Part shown: piece by piece, positions 24,419-36,772 of the stretch | How the letters are laid out: every line of letters starts with the position of its first letter | Numbering within the stretch: the stretch's first letter is position 1 | DNA from: Cyclaneusma minus | Taxonomy: Eukaryota > Ascomycota > Leotiomycetes > Marthamycetales > Marthamycetaceae | Reading direction: 5' to 3' | Assembly (NCBI GenBank): GCA_037179335.1 | Contig: JAKZHN010000022.1 | Location: forward strand, 496,001-560,000 | DNA: 64,000 nt | The notes under the pieces: generated by a model | The model's database searches: none | Told to the model about the DNA's origin: nothing | The model's input: the letters and a program-made list of their open reading frames with translations, nothing else | Position numbers and translations under genes: made by a program

Positions 24419-25510
24419 TCACTTCTTCCCCTTCAACCTCGCCTCCCTCGCCTCCTCCTCCTTCTTCCACTCCACCCTCTGCAAGAACTCCTGCTGATCC
24501 ATATACGCCCCCTTCTTCTTCCCCGCCACATCCAACTCATCCTTCAAGCCCTCCTTATCCACATAGCCCGCCCAATCCATCTTGCTCTTCTCCACCGTAT
24601 TCAGCTTCTTCGCATTTTGTGCCTTCTTCATTCCGCCCGCTGCAATCATATTATAGCCCAGAAACAGATCCGTTCGCTGCGGTACCACTTCCGGTATTGG
24701 TTCGAAAATCGACCGCCGCAGTTTTTTCAGCGGTCGTTTTAGGGTGGCTTTTTCGGACTCGACATTGGAGGGATTTGCAGCTCCTTGTGATTGGAGCCAG
24801 AGACGGGCTTCGGCGGAGTCGCGGGGAACGGCTTTTTCTTCGACGTGCACTTTGCCGGCGAAGTTGTAGGTTCGCTTTATGATGATCGTGTCGTTGGCGT
24901 CTGTATTATTGGAATTCGAGCTTACGTCGTTTTCATGGGATTTGTCTGCCGAGGAATTCGAAGACCTCTGGTGATTTTGGATGGAATCGTCGCTGGGTTT
25001 GGGGGGTATGATGGGGCCTTTGGTCATCTTTTCCCAGAGAGCGTCTACGTCGATGGTTGCTTCTGCTGTGCTTGCGAGTGGCTTCTTTTCAGCTTGTCTA
25101 AATGGCAGAGTTTTGTTAGTATATAATTGTGAGTAGAAAGGAGCTACGAATTGAACATGGCAGCACACGTACTCTGCCGCTCTCTGCCGCCGCGTCTTGA
25201 TCCGGATGCCATCTTCCTCATCCTCCTCCGCGTCTTTTGTACCCTTCTTCCTTCTTCTCTTCAGCCCCTTGCTCACAATCGCCTCATCCCCCGAGTTCTC
25301 AAACCCCAAGTCTTCCGCCTCATCAGCATCAGCCCGTTTGCGTTTCGTCTTCTTCGCCGCTCCATTCTCATTCTCCTCGCCAGCCTCATCATCATCCTCC
25401 TCATCATCGCTCACTTCCTGATCCACCGGCACATCATCCGGCGCAAAGTCCTCATCATCATCCTCACTATCCTCCTCCTCGCGTATCTCAGTCTCATCTC
25501 TTGGCGCCAT
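24419..25510 (-). CDS. SWC5: SWR1-complex subunit Swc5 (BCNT-C domain)
   Basis: Two exons, 25510-25173 and 25097-24419, give 338 residues. The 75-bp intron (GTACGT, TACTAAC branch point, TTTAG) is a multiple of three and in frame, so it could be missed. Swc5 is needed for histone H2A.Z exchange by the SWR1 remodeller. The N-terminal 60 residues are very acidic (EEEDSEDDDEDF, DDEEDDDEAGEE), which suits histone binding. A basic stretch follows. The C-terminal BCNT-C domain holds KKLNTVEKSKMDWAGYVD and KGAYMDQQEFLQRVEW. The start is ATG 25510 (MAPRDETEI). The stop abuts a C homopolymer beside the assembly gap, but the domain is complete. Confidence 0.92.
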   Translation of the reverse strand: MAPRDETEIREEEDSEDDDEDFAPDDVPVDQEVSDDEEDDDEAGEENENGAAKKTKRKRADADEAEDLGFENSGDEAIVSKGLKRRRKKGTKDAEEDEEDGIRIKTRRQRAAEYVCCHVQFVAPFYSQLYTNKTLPFRQAEKKPLASTAEATIDVDALWEKMTKGPIIPPKPSDDSIQNHQRSSNSSADKSHENDVSSNSNNTDANDTIIIKRTYNFAGKVHVEEKAVPRDSAEARLWLQSQGAANPSNVESEKATLKRPLKKLRRSIFEPIPEVVPQRTDLFLGYNMIAAGGMKKAQNAKKLNTVEKSKMDWAGYVDKEGLKDELDVAGKKKGAYMDQQEFLQRVEWKKEEEAREARLKGKK

Positions 25511-28074
25511 GGCGTCGGCCTTCAATGGAACGTTCTCGCGATGATGTTGAAAAAGTCATCGACGAGGCTGTGACACAGCAAGGACGAGGCGGCGGTGTCT
25601 GGAAATTGGTCCGAGCTTAGCGCGGCTTGGATGCTATTTGCTAGACGATTGTTTTAGCTTCATGTAGCTTAGGGGCTAATTTAGATGGCGACATCATGAT
25701 ACGAACAATTTGGACCAATTTGGACGATCTGTTGTTTCAAATTATTGAAGATACGTGATCCGTGGATACCGAGGAAGGGGATGTGTAACAGAGAGGGAAT
25801 TCAATCAACATTGCTAGTATGCGGGATGAGTGGATAGGTGTTGTTGTTTGCTTGTTGAGATGTACTGTAGCAGGGGAATCCTCAATTGGCTTTTAGAAAG
25901 CACTTATATTCTGATACTATTATTTCGAACCATTCTGTACAGCCTTGGTGACATTTGGTGGCGGTCGCACAAGATTGACGAAGTGACAGGATTGAGATTC
26001 AAGGCGCCATTCCACTCCACCGCACCGGCATTCAATATATTCGAGTCGATCATCCTTCGTTTCAGCGTGACACCAGCCAATATCAGCATCTATGGCATAT
26101 TCGCCCAAAGTCGCCGACTAAGCGAGCACCATCCAACCAATTGCCAGTCCGCCGGTTTGATGAAGATAATTCGCGACAATAGCGAGTGCGGAGAAGCTGG
26201 AGATGAAGCGGCATACCGGCGCGCACCGCGTATTTATCCCACATTGCTCGCAGGCCGTGGTCCTGAATGCTTCCGAATGGGAGCACTGCCGCCTGGCCTT
26301 GCATTGCAAATTCGCCGGCCGAGGCACAGCAGCGCTGTCGTTCGTGAGTACAAATAAATCTGCTGCACCGTTGGAGCTGCGGACAAGAATGTGAGATCGA
26401 GCAGCGGGCACCCTGGGACACGCGTTGGAGAGTTTCAAGAGGCAGGCGAAATCACGAAGGGCGCCATGCATCTCCGAGCCGCAGGCACGCTCGCCGCCCC
26501 CTCAGTGGTCAAATCCTAAAGGGGCAGCGAGCCGCCACAGCCGACGGTAAACGGCCAAGAGGACATGGATGCGACACATGTGTGGTGTTGCAAACGTTGC
26601 CCTGGATCAAGACTTGACGGGAGGACTCTCCGGTGGCCCTGGAAAGCTACCTGCCATGGAAAGCTACTTGAACATAGCCAGTGGACTGAGAGGTGTTTCT
26701 TGTTCCGAGAGACATGAGCGGACTCAGAACTTACGAACATTTCTACTCGCGGCGGCCACATGGTGTCATGGCGAGGAGCTCTTGGTCCATCAGGCTAGCC
26801 ACTCCAGCATTGCCGTGGATGCTGAAGATGGAAGGGGAACCTTGCCTGATATACACTCCTTGCGAATAGTGCCCCGTGCGTTCTCCGAGAGATATCGAAT
26901 GCCGTTCTGGGGCCGTCTGTGCTGGCGCCGAGTGGTGCCGGGCGCTGTCACCAGCGGCGAGGTGTAATTGCGAGGTCGTGCTGTTTAGTAGAGGCGTTAG
27001 TAGAGGCAGTATGTAGTCGAGGCGTGACTTGGGCGTCATGTATCATCGTCGAGGACATGGAGCAGGATATCAGGATAAGGTCCTGCCGTTGGGGGAATCG
27101 TGAATAATATTGGGGACGATGGCGCAGGCGCAGGGTTTCGCTGCGTCGCTCGTGTTGATCCCCTCTGTCGCGTTTTTTCGACGACCCCTAAAGTAAATTA
27201 GCGCCTGCCCATTAAGAGTGCGCTATTGGCCTCTCGCGCTGCTGCAATCGCTCCTCTGCCTCACTGTTCACAACACGACCTCTGCCTACCGAAGGCCAAC
27301 CTCCTCCGCCGACCGCCATCCCCATTGTCACTTCGGCGGCACCCCTAAAATCTCCGCGACCGCTCGACCAGAGACAACCACCGCCCAACTGCTCCTTTCT
27401 GTGTGTCCGCGCTGCTGTCTAAGCTGGTGTTTTCCCGTTCTTTCTTCGTCGTTCAATTCTCGCCCGCTTCGCTGTTTCCCCCTGGTGCTCGCCCTCGTTA
27501 CGTCTTGCCACTCCTGCCAATCTCAACCTCCCTTCGAACGCCTCGCTTCTCCTGAAATTCCTCCCCGAGTACATTCCATCTCCCAGCGAGACACCGAGAC
27601 CATTGCTCCGCACTATCGTAATCGTCCTGCCCGCACCGGCACCACTGCACAAGTCCACGGTAAAAGTGGCCAAGTGACAGTCGAGCCTGTCGAGAGCGGT
27701 CTGCGCTGCATCTCCTCGAACACCGGCCAGCGCCTTTCTCTCGACGTGTCTTCAATTCTCGCAATTGCCTGTCGTAAATAAGTCGTTCGTTCTCAGGTTC
27801 GTAGCCCAATCATCACTCTCGCTCTCCTTGCCTGAGCGGCGCTCCAATCATCCACCGTCACTTGTACGCCATTTCATGCCAGTGACAAATTCACCAAATT
27901 CACCACCACCTTACTGACCGACTCCATTCTCCACAGACTTACTCCGCAATCCGCCTCACTTTCCTTCTCCACCGTGCACCTTCTGAAATCGATTCGAATG
28001 ATCGTGTAGGACTCCACCAGAAGGAAACGGCGACCTGTCTCCACCTCATCGCTCCTCACTCCACACTGTACGAA
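25511..28074. other. Intergenic plus long pyrimidine-rich leader
   Basis: 25511-27200 contains only short unconvincing frames on both strands. From about 27200 to 28074 the plus strand is C/T-rich with many ACC/CTC runs, typical of a long fungal promoter and 5' UTR. It probably belongs to the BNI4-like gene. The frame 27218-27781 is GTG-opened and of leader-like composition, so I do not call it a gene. Confidence 0.5.
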
Positions 28075-30683
28075 ATGGCTGCTCTCGTACAAACCGCTAC
28101 CATGCTCCAGACACGACCATCCTCGGCCTCGGGGATGCTCCAGAATACTCCCCAGAACTCCGCGCACCATCAATACTCGTCCAGCGCGTCCAACATGCAG
28201 CGGAACAGCTTCCATGGGCTTGGAAGCCTCGGACAGGCTACATACCGGGCTCCTGCGCAGAACCCACCATATGCCTTCACGAGCTCTTCAAGTGCTGTCA
28301 ACAATGGTCAGGGTCAACCATCAGCACCGCTTCTGCGGGCTGATCAACGCACTGTATCTGTGCCGGTTGTTCCCACTGTCCAGAACCAAGACGGTGCCTC
28401 GCCCCGAGCCCGCTACCCTGCAGCAGCGTCTGTGTCAACAACATCCTCCTCGTCGTCGGACAATTCCCAACAGAATTTGAAAGTCGATACATCCGTCTCC
28501 TCCTCTTCCTCTTCGCCCGCCACCGTGAAGCAGACACCTGATCGTTACCGCCGAACTGCAAATCGCCAGGGTGGGAATTCTCCCACTTTACAAGGACTCA
28601 ATGCAGCGGGTGTTCGATCAGGCTCCCCTGGTCCTGGTAGTGTCTCTGGCGGAACACCTCCAAATTACGATCACCTCGCCTTCAAGACCCTGACAGACTC
28701 TAAGGAGGGTTTGAATCTGCAACTGACGCAATTCAACACTTCGCCTGCTCCTGCATACGGTCAACAATCTGGTGCCAAAACTTCAATGGATGACATGCAA
28801 CTCCACCGACAGCCTGCTACGGACCCTGCCAAGAGATATCGGAGGAGAAGCATTGCAACCATTGACACAGAGCAGCTGCGGAACCAGCCACCGGCTCTGA
28901 CCATCCCCCCCTTCATCCCAGGAGCGGCCCACAAGCATCCGCTACGCAGTTCTCCTGTGACTGAGATACGGCCAGGCTCTGCCCATGGACGTCAAGGTAG
29001 CTCTGAAAGTGTTGTATCACACCGCAGCAACAATACTCGCCCAGGTTCAGTAAGTTTATTCCATTCATTGTTCCGATTGCTGCCAAGTGACCCCCTTGTC
29101 AATGCATCATTCACAACCCCTACCTCGCTAACTCACAATGACTAGTCCAACAAGCGAGATGCACCAACCTCAATCGAAACAAACCCCGCCTCATCTGCCG
29201 CGATTGCTGGTGACAAAGTAGCCCGACCAGAACAACTGCGAGTGGTCAACATCCCTCCTCGCGCGTCCTCCAACACCGATGCTGCATCTGGGAAGCGGAC
29301 TATTACTCCGTCCCCCTTATCGAGACCGGTGACGATGGGCTCCGACTCGCAAGCCACCAAAGATTCGTTCGCCTCGACTGTCAATGCGGCGCTCAAGAAG
29401 GAGGCACCAACCAAACCATCATATGCGCAGGTCGCCAATGGTAATGCCGTTCCTGCCAGCCCCGCTGCGAAACAACTGGCTGCTCTGAATGATAAGGACA
29501 AGAAGAGTAAGAGCTCGAGACTTCGCCGTGCATTCTCGTTCGGAAGTGCCGCTGAGCTACGCAGAGCATCTGCAGAGAATAATGCTGCTGCCAACAATGT
29601 CTCTGCTGCCGAGCGGGCACGATTACGCAAGGAACGGGCCCAGGAAGAAGAAGATGCAGAGCAGGCGAGAATTGCAGCAAAACAAGAACAGGCGGGTCTT
29701 GGCAATTCAATCTATTCGGGACAAGGCAACTTCTTTTCCGGATCTACCGATAACCTGTCGATATCATCGACAGCTTCGTCCGCCTCGGTGATGATCAGAA
29801 AGATGGGCAAAGGAATGAAGAAGTCCACACGTTCTCTCGTTGGCCTCTTCAGACCCAAGTCTGTCACTGGTGTGCCAGCTGCCGATGGACCCGTACGAGA
29901 GTCTAGCACGGCACAGGTTTCGATGGTCACAGTTGAAGCAGAACGCGAGAAGTTGAAGGTTAACGTGAACTCTGATCCACATGCCCAGGTCGGAGGTGGT
30001 ACTGGCTTCCCGAAGCTGGAACGGAACTCCATTGACGCTGCCAATGCTGCTCTGCCAATTAACGAGCGTCTTGGTAGCTCCAGCACCGACAATTCTGGGT
30101 CTCGACGAAGCATCGTTGGCGGGGAGAAGGAACGGGCTGAGGTCTTGGCTGCTGTGAAGAAAGGGATCTTGAAGCGCTCTGGCGCTGGTTCAGGAAGTTC
30201 GTCTCCTACCGTACGCCCAGCGGACAACAAGGGTCCAGCCTTCAACCTTCCAATGATCCCCGCCGTGAACGATTCGCCGAATTCTTCGGCTCCAAGCACT
30301 CCGACCGATGATCCCCATGGACACCGACGCCAGGGTTCTATCGCTGTGGGCGGTGAAGACTACTTCATGTCGGCTCTCAGGTTTCAAGGCAACTCGAACA
30401 GTGCGCCGACCACGCCGCAAGGCACCAAACGCAATGCGACCTTCAGCCCTAGGATTATCTTCCATGATACGTGGACTAGTGGCGAATATGATCGCAGAGG
30501 AGATATTGCTACGTGCAACAAGTTAACGCCCATGCTCGCTCAACAGATCAAGGAGGAGCTGAACACCTTCAAGATGGTTCGTACACACTGAGAACGCAAA
30601 GCTACGAGGAAACATCTTGCTAACGTATACTACAGGAGATGGAAGTTCACGAAAACTCCAAGATCTACACGCACTTCTTCTAA
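28075..30683 (+). CDS. BNI4: BNI4-like protein (bud-neck / PP1 scaffold)
   Basis: Three exons (28075-29049, 29146-30576, 30636-30683) give 817 residues. Yeast Bni4 tethers the PP1 phosphatase Glc7 and chitin synthase III to the septin ring. Most of the protein is low-complexity Ser/Pro/Asn/Gln sequence with scattered Arg-rich patches (KRYRRRS, KSSRLRRAFSFGS) and a short coiled segment (ERARLRKERAQEEEDAEQAR, about 500-520). The conserved part is the C-terminal 60 residues. It has an RIIF sequence that fits a PP1-docking RVxF motif, then EYDRRG, CNKLTPMLAQQIKEELNTF, EMEVHE and the terminal YTHFF. The last 15 residues come from a 48-base terminal exon after a GTTCGT donor. The family call rests on this C-terminus; only the bud-neck role in yeast is established. 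Confidence 0.75.
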
Positions 30684-32845
30684 TGAGTAGACGACTTTGG
30701 CTCCTGATGCAAACCCAAGCGTTCCACCGCATTTACTTTCGATATCACAAACGCCCCACCACAGCGTCGGCATCCTCCTAGGCGTTATACATGGTCGCAT
30801 TTCAATGGTGTATAGGTGTTACTATCAGTCAAAGCGTCGGCCAAGCCTGCTGAGATCTCTGTTTAGATGACGAGTTAGCTTGTCATCTTTGGCTGCATAT
30901 CTATCGCGTCGTCTACGTGACAAACAGTAGTCTTTCCCAAGGCACTGGCACGCACGTGGACTAGTGGACTACCTTCTGCCTCTTGCGAGGTACAAGGATC
31001 CACGGGCTTCGGTATTACACCGGAACTCAGTCGCGGCAGTCCTGGACTCGATTTATACTCCTCCCCACATCCTCTTCGAAGACAACACCGCAGAAACACT
31101 CGCTCTTTCTGCCCTTCTTACGAGAGATGTGTGTCACAGTCTGTTTCGAGTCAGACCGATGCATTTTAATTCGGCAGTGGTCTTCCTTGTTTCGACCCAA
31201 ATCCATTCTCAAAAAGTTTCACAGCAGTTCCTTGGCGTTTTTTGCGAGTAGTGTTTGAACGGGATATTGGAGCTCATTGAACGACGAGAAAGAATGGCAG
31301 GCTGCGAGGGAGAGAGATGAGAAGCGAATTGATGATGGGAAGCAAAGTTGGCATTTGATGGGTTCATTCATTCGCGTCTTTCTTTTTTGTTTGTTTGGTA
31401 CAACGGGGAACTATCGGGGACTTTTTTGCGGACGTTGCGGATGTTGCTTTCGAAGTGACACACAGCGGATTGATTCTCTCTCTCTCTCTCCCTGGGTGTG
31501 ATTCATTCTCATGGAGCAGCGTTTTTACTTGTCGATCGTCGATCAGTCAACCAGTCCCGTTTGTTAGAAGTCCTATAGGCATAGCATCGCGTAATTTTTT
31601 CATGATAAGGAAAGCAAAGCAATAAGCATAGATTTTTTTTTCCGAGGAAAAATACGAGGACGTCTCGGGGATGCGCAGTGAAGATTGAAAATGTGACTTG
31701 ATCACGGCAGTGGTACACCGGTACCTAGTGTCTACCTCTCAAAACCAATGGAAAGGTTATTCTCCGAAGGTGTGTGTTGTACATCAGGGTACATGTACAA
31801 GCGTTTGACCCAGCTTGGTGAACCCATTGCTGACAGCTGGGACTCGTCCAACCACAACTCCCTAATTGCTGGGTTGGGAACTTGGGATCGTGTAACGCGC
31901 CCAACCGGCAATGGAGTAGGACAAGACAAACAAGACAAGTCCCAGGGTGCCCAGATGCTGAGTGAGCTGAGCTATTTGATGGTGCTACCAGGCGGGAAGC
32001 ACAAGCACCACCGCGTTTAGTTGGCATCACGAGCGGGAGTCTGGAAGTGTTTCGGGGGTTCTTTCTTCATGCTATGAGCTGCCCATGCTATATGGGGATG
32101 GATGGGATGAATGGGATGAAGGCGCCGTATGTCTATATATTCAGACGTTTGTGACACACGCAATGACTTATTTTGAAACACTTGAAACGGTTGAAACAAT
32201 TGAAACACTTGAAACACTTGAAACACTTGAAACACTTGGGCATGGATTGATTGATTGATGCCCAATGTGACTGACGACTACCAGGGAGTGGCATAGTTGC
32301 GTAACAGATTTTCACTGTGTTCAGATGTACTAGTTTTCACGGCTGGGGGATGTCGGCTCAGGTCGGCGCACATCACAGCACCAATCTGGCTGGCTGACCT
32401 GGCTCTGAGAGTGTTTCAATACCTGGTAGGTAGGTACTGAAATGCACGGGTTCTGCACTGACATTGAGGCAGCCTAGGTAGAATCACTATGTTTTGCTTT
32501 GTATTTTGCAAGCCTAAGTCCCAACTGCGGGCCTGCGGCGGCCAAAAGAAGAAGAAAAAAAAAGTGTGCGCAAAAACTCAGCGCTGATGCGACGCTATAG
32601 CTTCGCTTTCCTACCACTCTTCTCGGCGGATGGGACGGAGACAGATTTTGGAAGCAGTTCGAAATCCCGCCACGGCACACCTAGAAACTCCCACATGTAA
32701 TGAAACCTAGGAGGTGTGTTTTTCGTCAGCATTCGGCTGCTCTGTACCGCAGCCAGATCCTCAAGGAGTTAATGCCTAGCACGAAGAAGAAGCTTTTCTT
32801 TATTTTTGTTGTAATGAGGCTGGTCTCAAAAAAGTGGCAAAAGAG
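30684..32845. other. Intergenic, with a decamer repeat
   Basis: No gene supported. At about 32172-32239 a 10-bp unit (CTTGAAACAC and variants) is repeated about seven times. Downstream of 31600 are short A- and T-rich runs. The first part should contain the 3' UTR of the BNI4-like gene. Confidence 0.5.
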
Positions 32846-34072
32846 TCAAAGACACCTGGGGTGAAAGTTTCTCCATGGCACGAGATAGATGCAAGTGATG
32901 TGGAATGCAGATAAGAGGGTGGGGTTGGGCTGGATGAAGTGAATGGAGTGAATGAAGTGAATGAAGTGAATGAAGTGAATGAAGTGAATGAAGTGAATGA
33001 AGTGAATGAAGTGAATGAAGTGAATGAAGTGAATGAAGTGAATGAAGTGAATGAAGTGAATGAAGTGAATGAAGTGAACATACCTATCGCTACCGAAAAA
33101 TGGCTGCGAGGCGCCAAAGGCGTTGGTTACTAGCATCCAGGGTGCGCCGAAAGCGCCTTGGTCGAGCGCTTTTTTCGTTGTGGCGTTTAGAAGCGCTTTT
33201 GTTTCGGGTAGATTCGCCGCTTCGATCAACTTTTTTGCGTTTTCTTCTGAAGAATTGTTGGTCACGAGGACGGAGAGGAGATGGGAGGGTTGGGATATGT
33301 CGGTGTTGGGGGGTGTCCACATGGCGGCGAAGAGGGTGGAGATTGTGCTTTTGTATAATGAGAGGGGGTAGGTGGATGGGTTGGTTGTACATTGGTGATG
33401 GAGGTGGGTTAGTAGACGTTGTGGCTATGGATTTCGGGGTTAGTTGGTGGGGTTTGAAAAGGGCGCCTGGAGAGGGGGATGGGGATGGGGATTGGGGATG
33501 GGGAAATGGAAGGGGACTTACAAGCAATGACATGATGGGAAAGAAAGATGGTGTGGCGATGGATGGGAGACTGAAGTAGGCTTTGGAGCGGGCGAAGTCG
33601 AGGGTGCCGTAGGTGGCTTTGGCGGGGAGGGTCCAGGGGGGTTTGTTGCCGCTGCCTTGCATTATTCCGCCGAGGAATATGGGGTGGTATCTAGGTAGGA
33701 GTTTAGTGATCAAGTTGAAACTTGAAAGAAGATGGGTAGTGGGGTTTGATGGAGGGATAGGGGGAAGGGCTTACTCGATGGTGATGTTGTGGGATGCTAG
33801 AGTGGCTTCGTTTTTGAGGAGGTGGTCGTAGGCCATGTAGCTGTAGGGTGATACTTGGGAAAGTCAGGATTAGTTATTATGTATGGAGAGGTACAGATAG
33901 GGGCTTGCTGCTAAACTTGGTTGAGAATCTGAATGGGAAGGGTTGGTGACTGACCGACATCGAAGTAGAAATCAATTTTACCTCCCATCTTTGGCTTCAC
34001 GTTGCGGCTTATTCCTCCCAAGGGAAAGCCTTCAATCAGTAGGTCGGATTTGGGAATGCCTGGAGAAGTCAT
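32846..34072 (-). CDS. Kappa-class glutathione S-transferase / 2-hydroxychromene-2-carboxylate isomerase family
   Basis: Exons 34072-33955, 33853-33775, 33690-33522 and 33424-33084, then an uncertain 3' end. Members have a DsbA-like thioredoxin fold with a helical insertion and work in mitochondria or peroxisomes. Recognisable parts are GGKIDFYFD, VSPYSYMAYDHLL, PIFLGGIMQGSGNKPPW, FARSKAYFSLP, TKKALDQGAFGAPWMLV and FGASQPFFGSDR. A final exon should follow GSDR. The matching residues (FH...YLVPWRNFHPR) lie at about 32910-32850, but no AG acceptor precedes them, and a 9-bp minisatellite fills the gap. Reading straight through gives 314 residues with an insertion of about 15 Phe-Ile-His units. 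The conserved start MGGKID is at 33988; the upstream in-frame ATG adds 28 residues. The gene may be recently damaged. Confidence 0.75.
32936..33078. repeat. 9-bp minisatellite, about 15-16 copies
   Basis: The unit is GAATGAAGT on plus. It is almost perfect apart from one GAATGGAGT variant at the left end. It lies where the last intron of the kappa-class GST gene should be. Because the unit is a multiple of three it stays open in frame and would read as Phe-Ile-His repeats on the minus strand. Confidence 0.95.
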
Positions 34073-34519
34073 TCTCTGAGCTCATGTGAAATGTGACAAG
34101 AATTGGAAGCTGACACGTGCTTCGAAGTTCGGGGTCCGCTGAGGAGTGTTGAGCGGAAACAAACGAAAAGTCCGGGACACTGACTCTTGGAACAGCCGGC
34201 AATTGCCAAACTCGAAGGATCTAGACTGGATCAATTGCATTGATGGATTATGGCGAGATATTGGGTTTCGACGAGGCGGGTTGCATCTGTTGCACGTCGT
34301 CGAGATGAAGCCTCGGCTGTTTGCTGCTCACTAATCCGCTGGTGCCGAGCGAGTAACATCGCCAAACGCACGAGAGTTTGGACCTCTCAACCAGTCTGTA
34401 TAGAACTGTATAAAACATTTACGGTCGATCTCAAGTCCTCGATTTTGGCAGCATGTGAGTTGCTATCAGGTTTGTCGTTTTTTCAGCCCCCATCGGCCTC
34501 GATTCTTGAGCAAATCAAA
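34073..34519. promoter_or_regulatory. Shared divergent promoter, GST-kappa and SDR genes
   Basis: A 447-bp interval between the minus-strand GST-kappa start and the plus-strand dehydrogenase start. No coding content recognised. Co-regulation of the two genes is possible but only inferred from position. Confidence 0.4.
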
Positions 34520-35814
34520 ATGCCTCAATCCAAGCAAGTCGCTCTCGTCGTCGGCGCTTCCAGGGGTATCGGCAGGCAGGTTGCTATTGACTTGGCAAAA
34601 GCTGGATATGCAGGTATATCACAGATCATGGAAACGAATTTCGAGTCTTCGAATTACTTATTTCTAGCTGCTGACTTTCATCGTAGTCGTTGTGGCTGCC
34701 AAGTCAACAAGCAATGCTGCGGCAGTGAAGCCATTTCCTCCGGACCCAAACAGCTCCTCGTCAACCATCAGTACAGTAGAACGAGAGATGCGTGAAGCAG
34801 GCCATGAAGCTACCGCTATCCCAGTCGACACCCGCGACTTCAGCAGCATAGAAAACCTAATCGCCAAGACCATCTCGGTATTTCCATACTTCCATACCAT
34901 TCCATCCATTTCACTAAACCTATTTCACAGATCTACGGACACATAGATGCTCTAATCTACAACTCCGGCGCCATCTGGTGGGCATCAGTCGAAAAAACGC
35001 CATTCAAACGCTTCCAATTATTGCAAAAAGTCAACGTGGAAGGTCTCTACGGCGTTGTCCAAGCCACTTTACCGCATTTCAAAAACAATGACTGGAAGGG
35101 AAGGATTATTGTCGTCAGCCCGCCGATTTATTCAAGATTCTTTCGTGGCAAGACGGCTTATGCTATGGGGAAAGTGGGAATGAGTGTGCTCACGAAGGGT
35201 ATGGCGTTTGACTTTCAGCGCGAAGGGAAGAGGGATATGGCTATTACTAGCATTTGGCCTGCTGTGGTAAGATCTCTCACTTTCCTTTCACTTTCCGAAT
35301 CATGTAGACATGTTTGTTGATTAGTGTTTTAGGCCATCGAGTCTGCTGCCACAGCAGAAATGACTAAAGCAGACGACGAGATGAGGAAGGATCTTCGCAA
35401 AGCTACCATATATTCAGATGCTATTTTGGAAATGCTAAAGGCGCCAGCTGAGACGGTTAATGGGTTGCTGGAGCTTGATGAAGATTTTCTGAGGAAATAT
35501 GCCGGGTACAAGGACAGGGACTTTGAGAAGTACTCCGTTGTACCTGGTTCTTCACCGAGAAGAATTATGCCTGCCAGGTAAGCACTTGATTCCTCAGCCA
35601 TTTTGACAGACTCCATAACCAAGCAGACTCTTTGTGGCGGAATGAGGTTTGGGACGCACAAGAATTTGGACCGCGAGAGGAGTGTGTGTCATTGAAACAT
35701 GTGTCATTTCGCTGATGAACTCTTGGCAGGCTTCCTGATTTGACTGTCGCCGAGCAGGACGATGAGGGGAGAAGGGTGGACAGTAGTACTAACATCAGGG
35801 TTTCGAAGCTGTGA
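34520..35814 (+). CDS. HSDL2-like short-chain dehydrogenase
   Basis: Five exons (34520-34613, 34687-34877, 34931-35266, 35333-35577, 35730-35814) give 316 residues. It is a Rossmann-fold NAD(P)(H) oxidoreductase of the short-chain dehydrogenase superfamily. The dinucleotide motif GASRGIG is at about 12-18. YNSGA replaces the usual NNAG, and the active-site YxxxK is YAMGK, preceded by IIVVSP. GMSVLTKGMAFDF and MAITSIWPAV are typical of the HSDL2-like branch, which in animals is peroxisomal and linked to lipid metabolism. There is no sterol-carrier domain and no clear C-terminal peroxisomal signal. If the last 152-bp intron is retained, the protein ends one codon after MPA, so the C-terminal 30 residues are the least certain part. 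Substrate unknown. Confidence 0.85.
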
Positions 35815-36772
35815 GGGTCGGGCCCTGTTCTTGTGGCTGTTTGGATCTTATGAATGTCCATTCCCATGAATGTTAGAACTCAGCGGTGAGTTTGAAATCG
35901 GTCCGTTTCTTGTCTGGGGGCGATTCCGTGTCCGCTATTCTCTAGTATCTCTAGTCCTTCTAGTAAGGGGGGTCAAGGCAATTTAGGCAAGCGAGAGCTA
36001 GGCATTCTTGTGGCACTCGCCAAGGTCTCATTCATCCATTCGCTTGCGACCTCGCACTTTATCGTCTCAAGTATCCTATACCATTAGAATTGAGGCAAGT
36101 CATGCCGGATAGCTTGAATTTCACGCAATTGATTTCAAATTCACGGGCAGTGCTCAATACTACCGTAGGTAAGTAGGACGCTTTCTATTTTTCTGCTGTT
36201 CCTTCTTCCCCCATCCTGATTGCTATCAGACTTCTAAATTTTGAAGGTCTCAACTCGATCAAGGTGGTCTGAAGTTCTGCTGATTGGGAATGCTTCACTG
36301 TAGGGTAGAAGTACTCGGCTGACGACAGGTCATCTCTCAAGTCTCTCATCAACGATCTAGACTTTGACCTCATGCAATTATCGTATTGAGAATGTCGTAC
36401 GAAGTGTTTTCATCGGCACTCTTGATTGGATTGCGGACGTAAAGGCCCGAAAGCCTTAATTCTTCATGCTCGAGTCTGAGGAATGTGCTTGCAGAAAACG
36501 CATCAGTAACCGAACGAAATCAGGGTCCTTGAGGGAACCGAAGTTACACAACCTCCACAAGTTCCACGAGTTTGTGATCTCGATCGGTCGGTCTCGTTAG
36601 GGCTGAAATACGAATGCGAAGAATCAAGATGACAAACTTGCATTGAAATGTTGCCATTTACTTTGGTTCCGCCAGAAGTATCGAAGGCCTTCCTTCAAGT
36701 TCTACTTTCTTGATTTCTTTGTCAATTTGAGTCCCGTATACGAGACGACTCCTACCGACTGTATTTTCCAAA
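35815..36772. other. Intergenic, no gene seen
   Basis: Moderately AT-rich sequence without coding signal, likely the promoter of the Ser/Thr-rich protein gene downstream. Confidence 0.5.

Noticed and set aside
27218..27781. 187-codon plus frame before the BNI4-like gene
   Set aside because: It starts with GTG and has C/T-rich leader-like composition with no recognisable protein features.
32936..33078. CRISPR-like regular repeats
   Set aside because: Units of 9 bp abut without spacers, so this is a minisatellite; the genome is also fungal.
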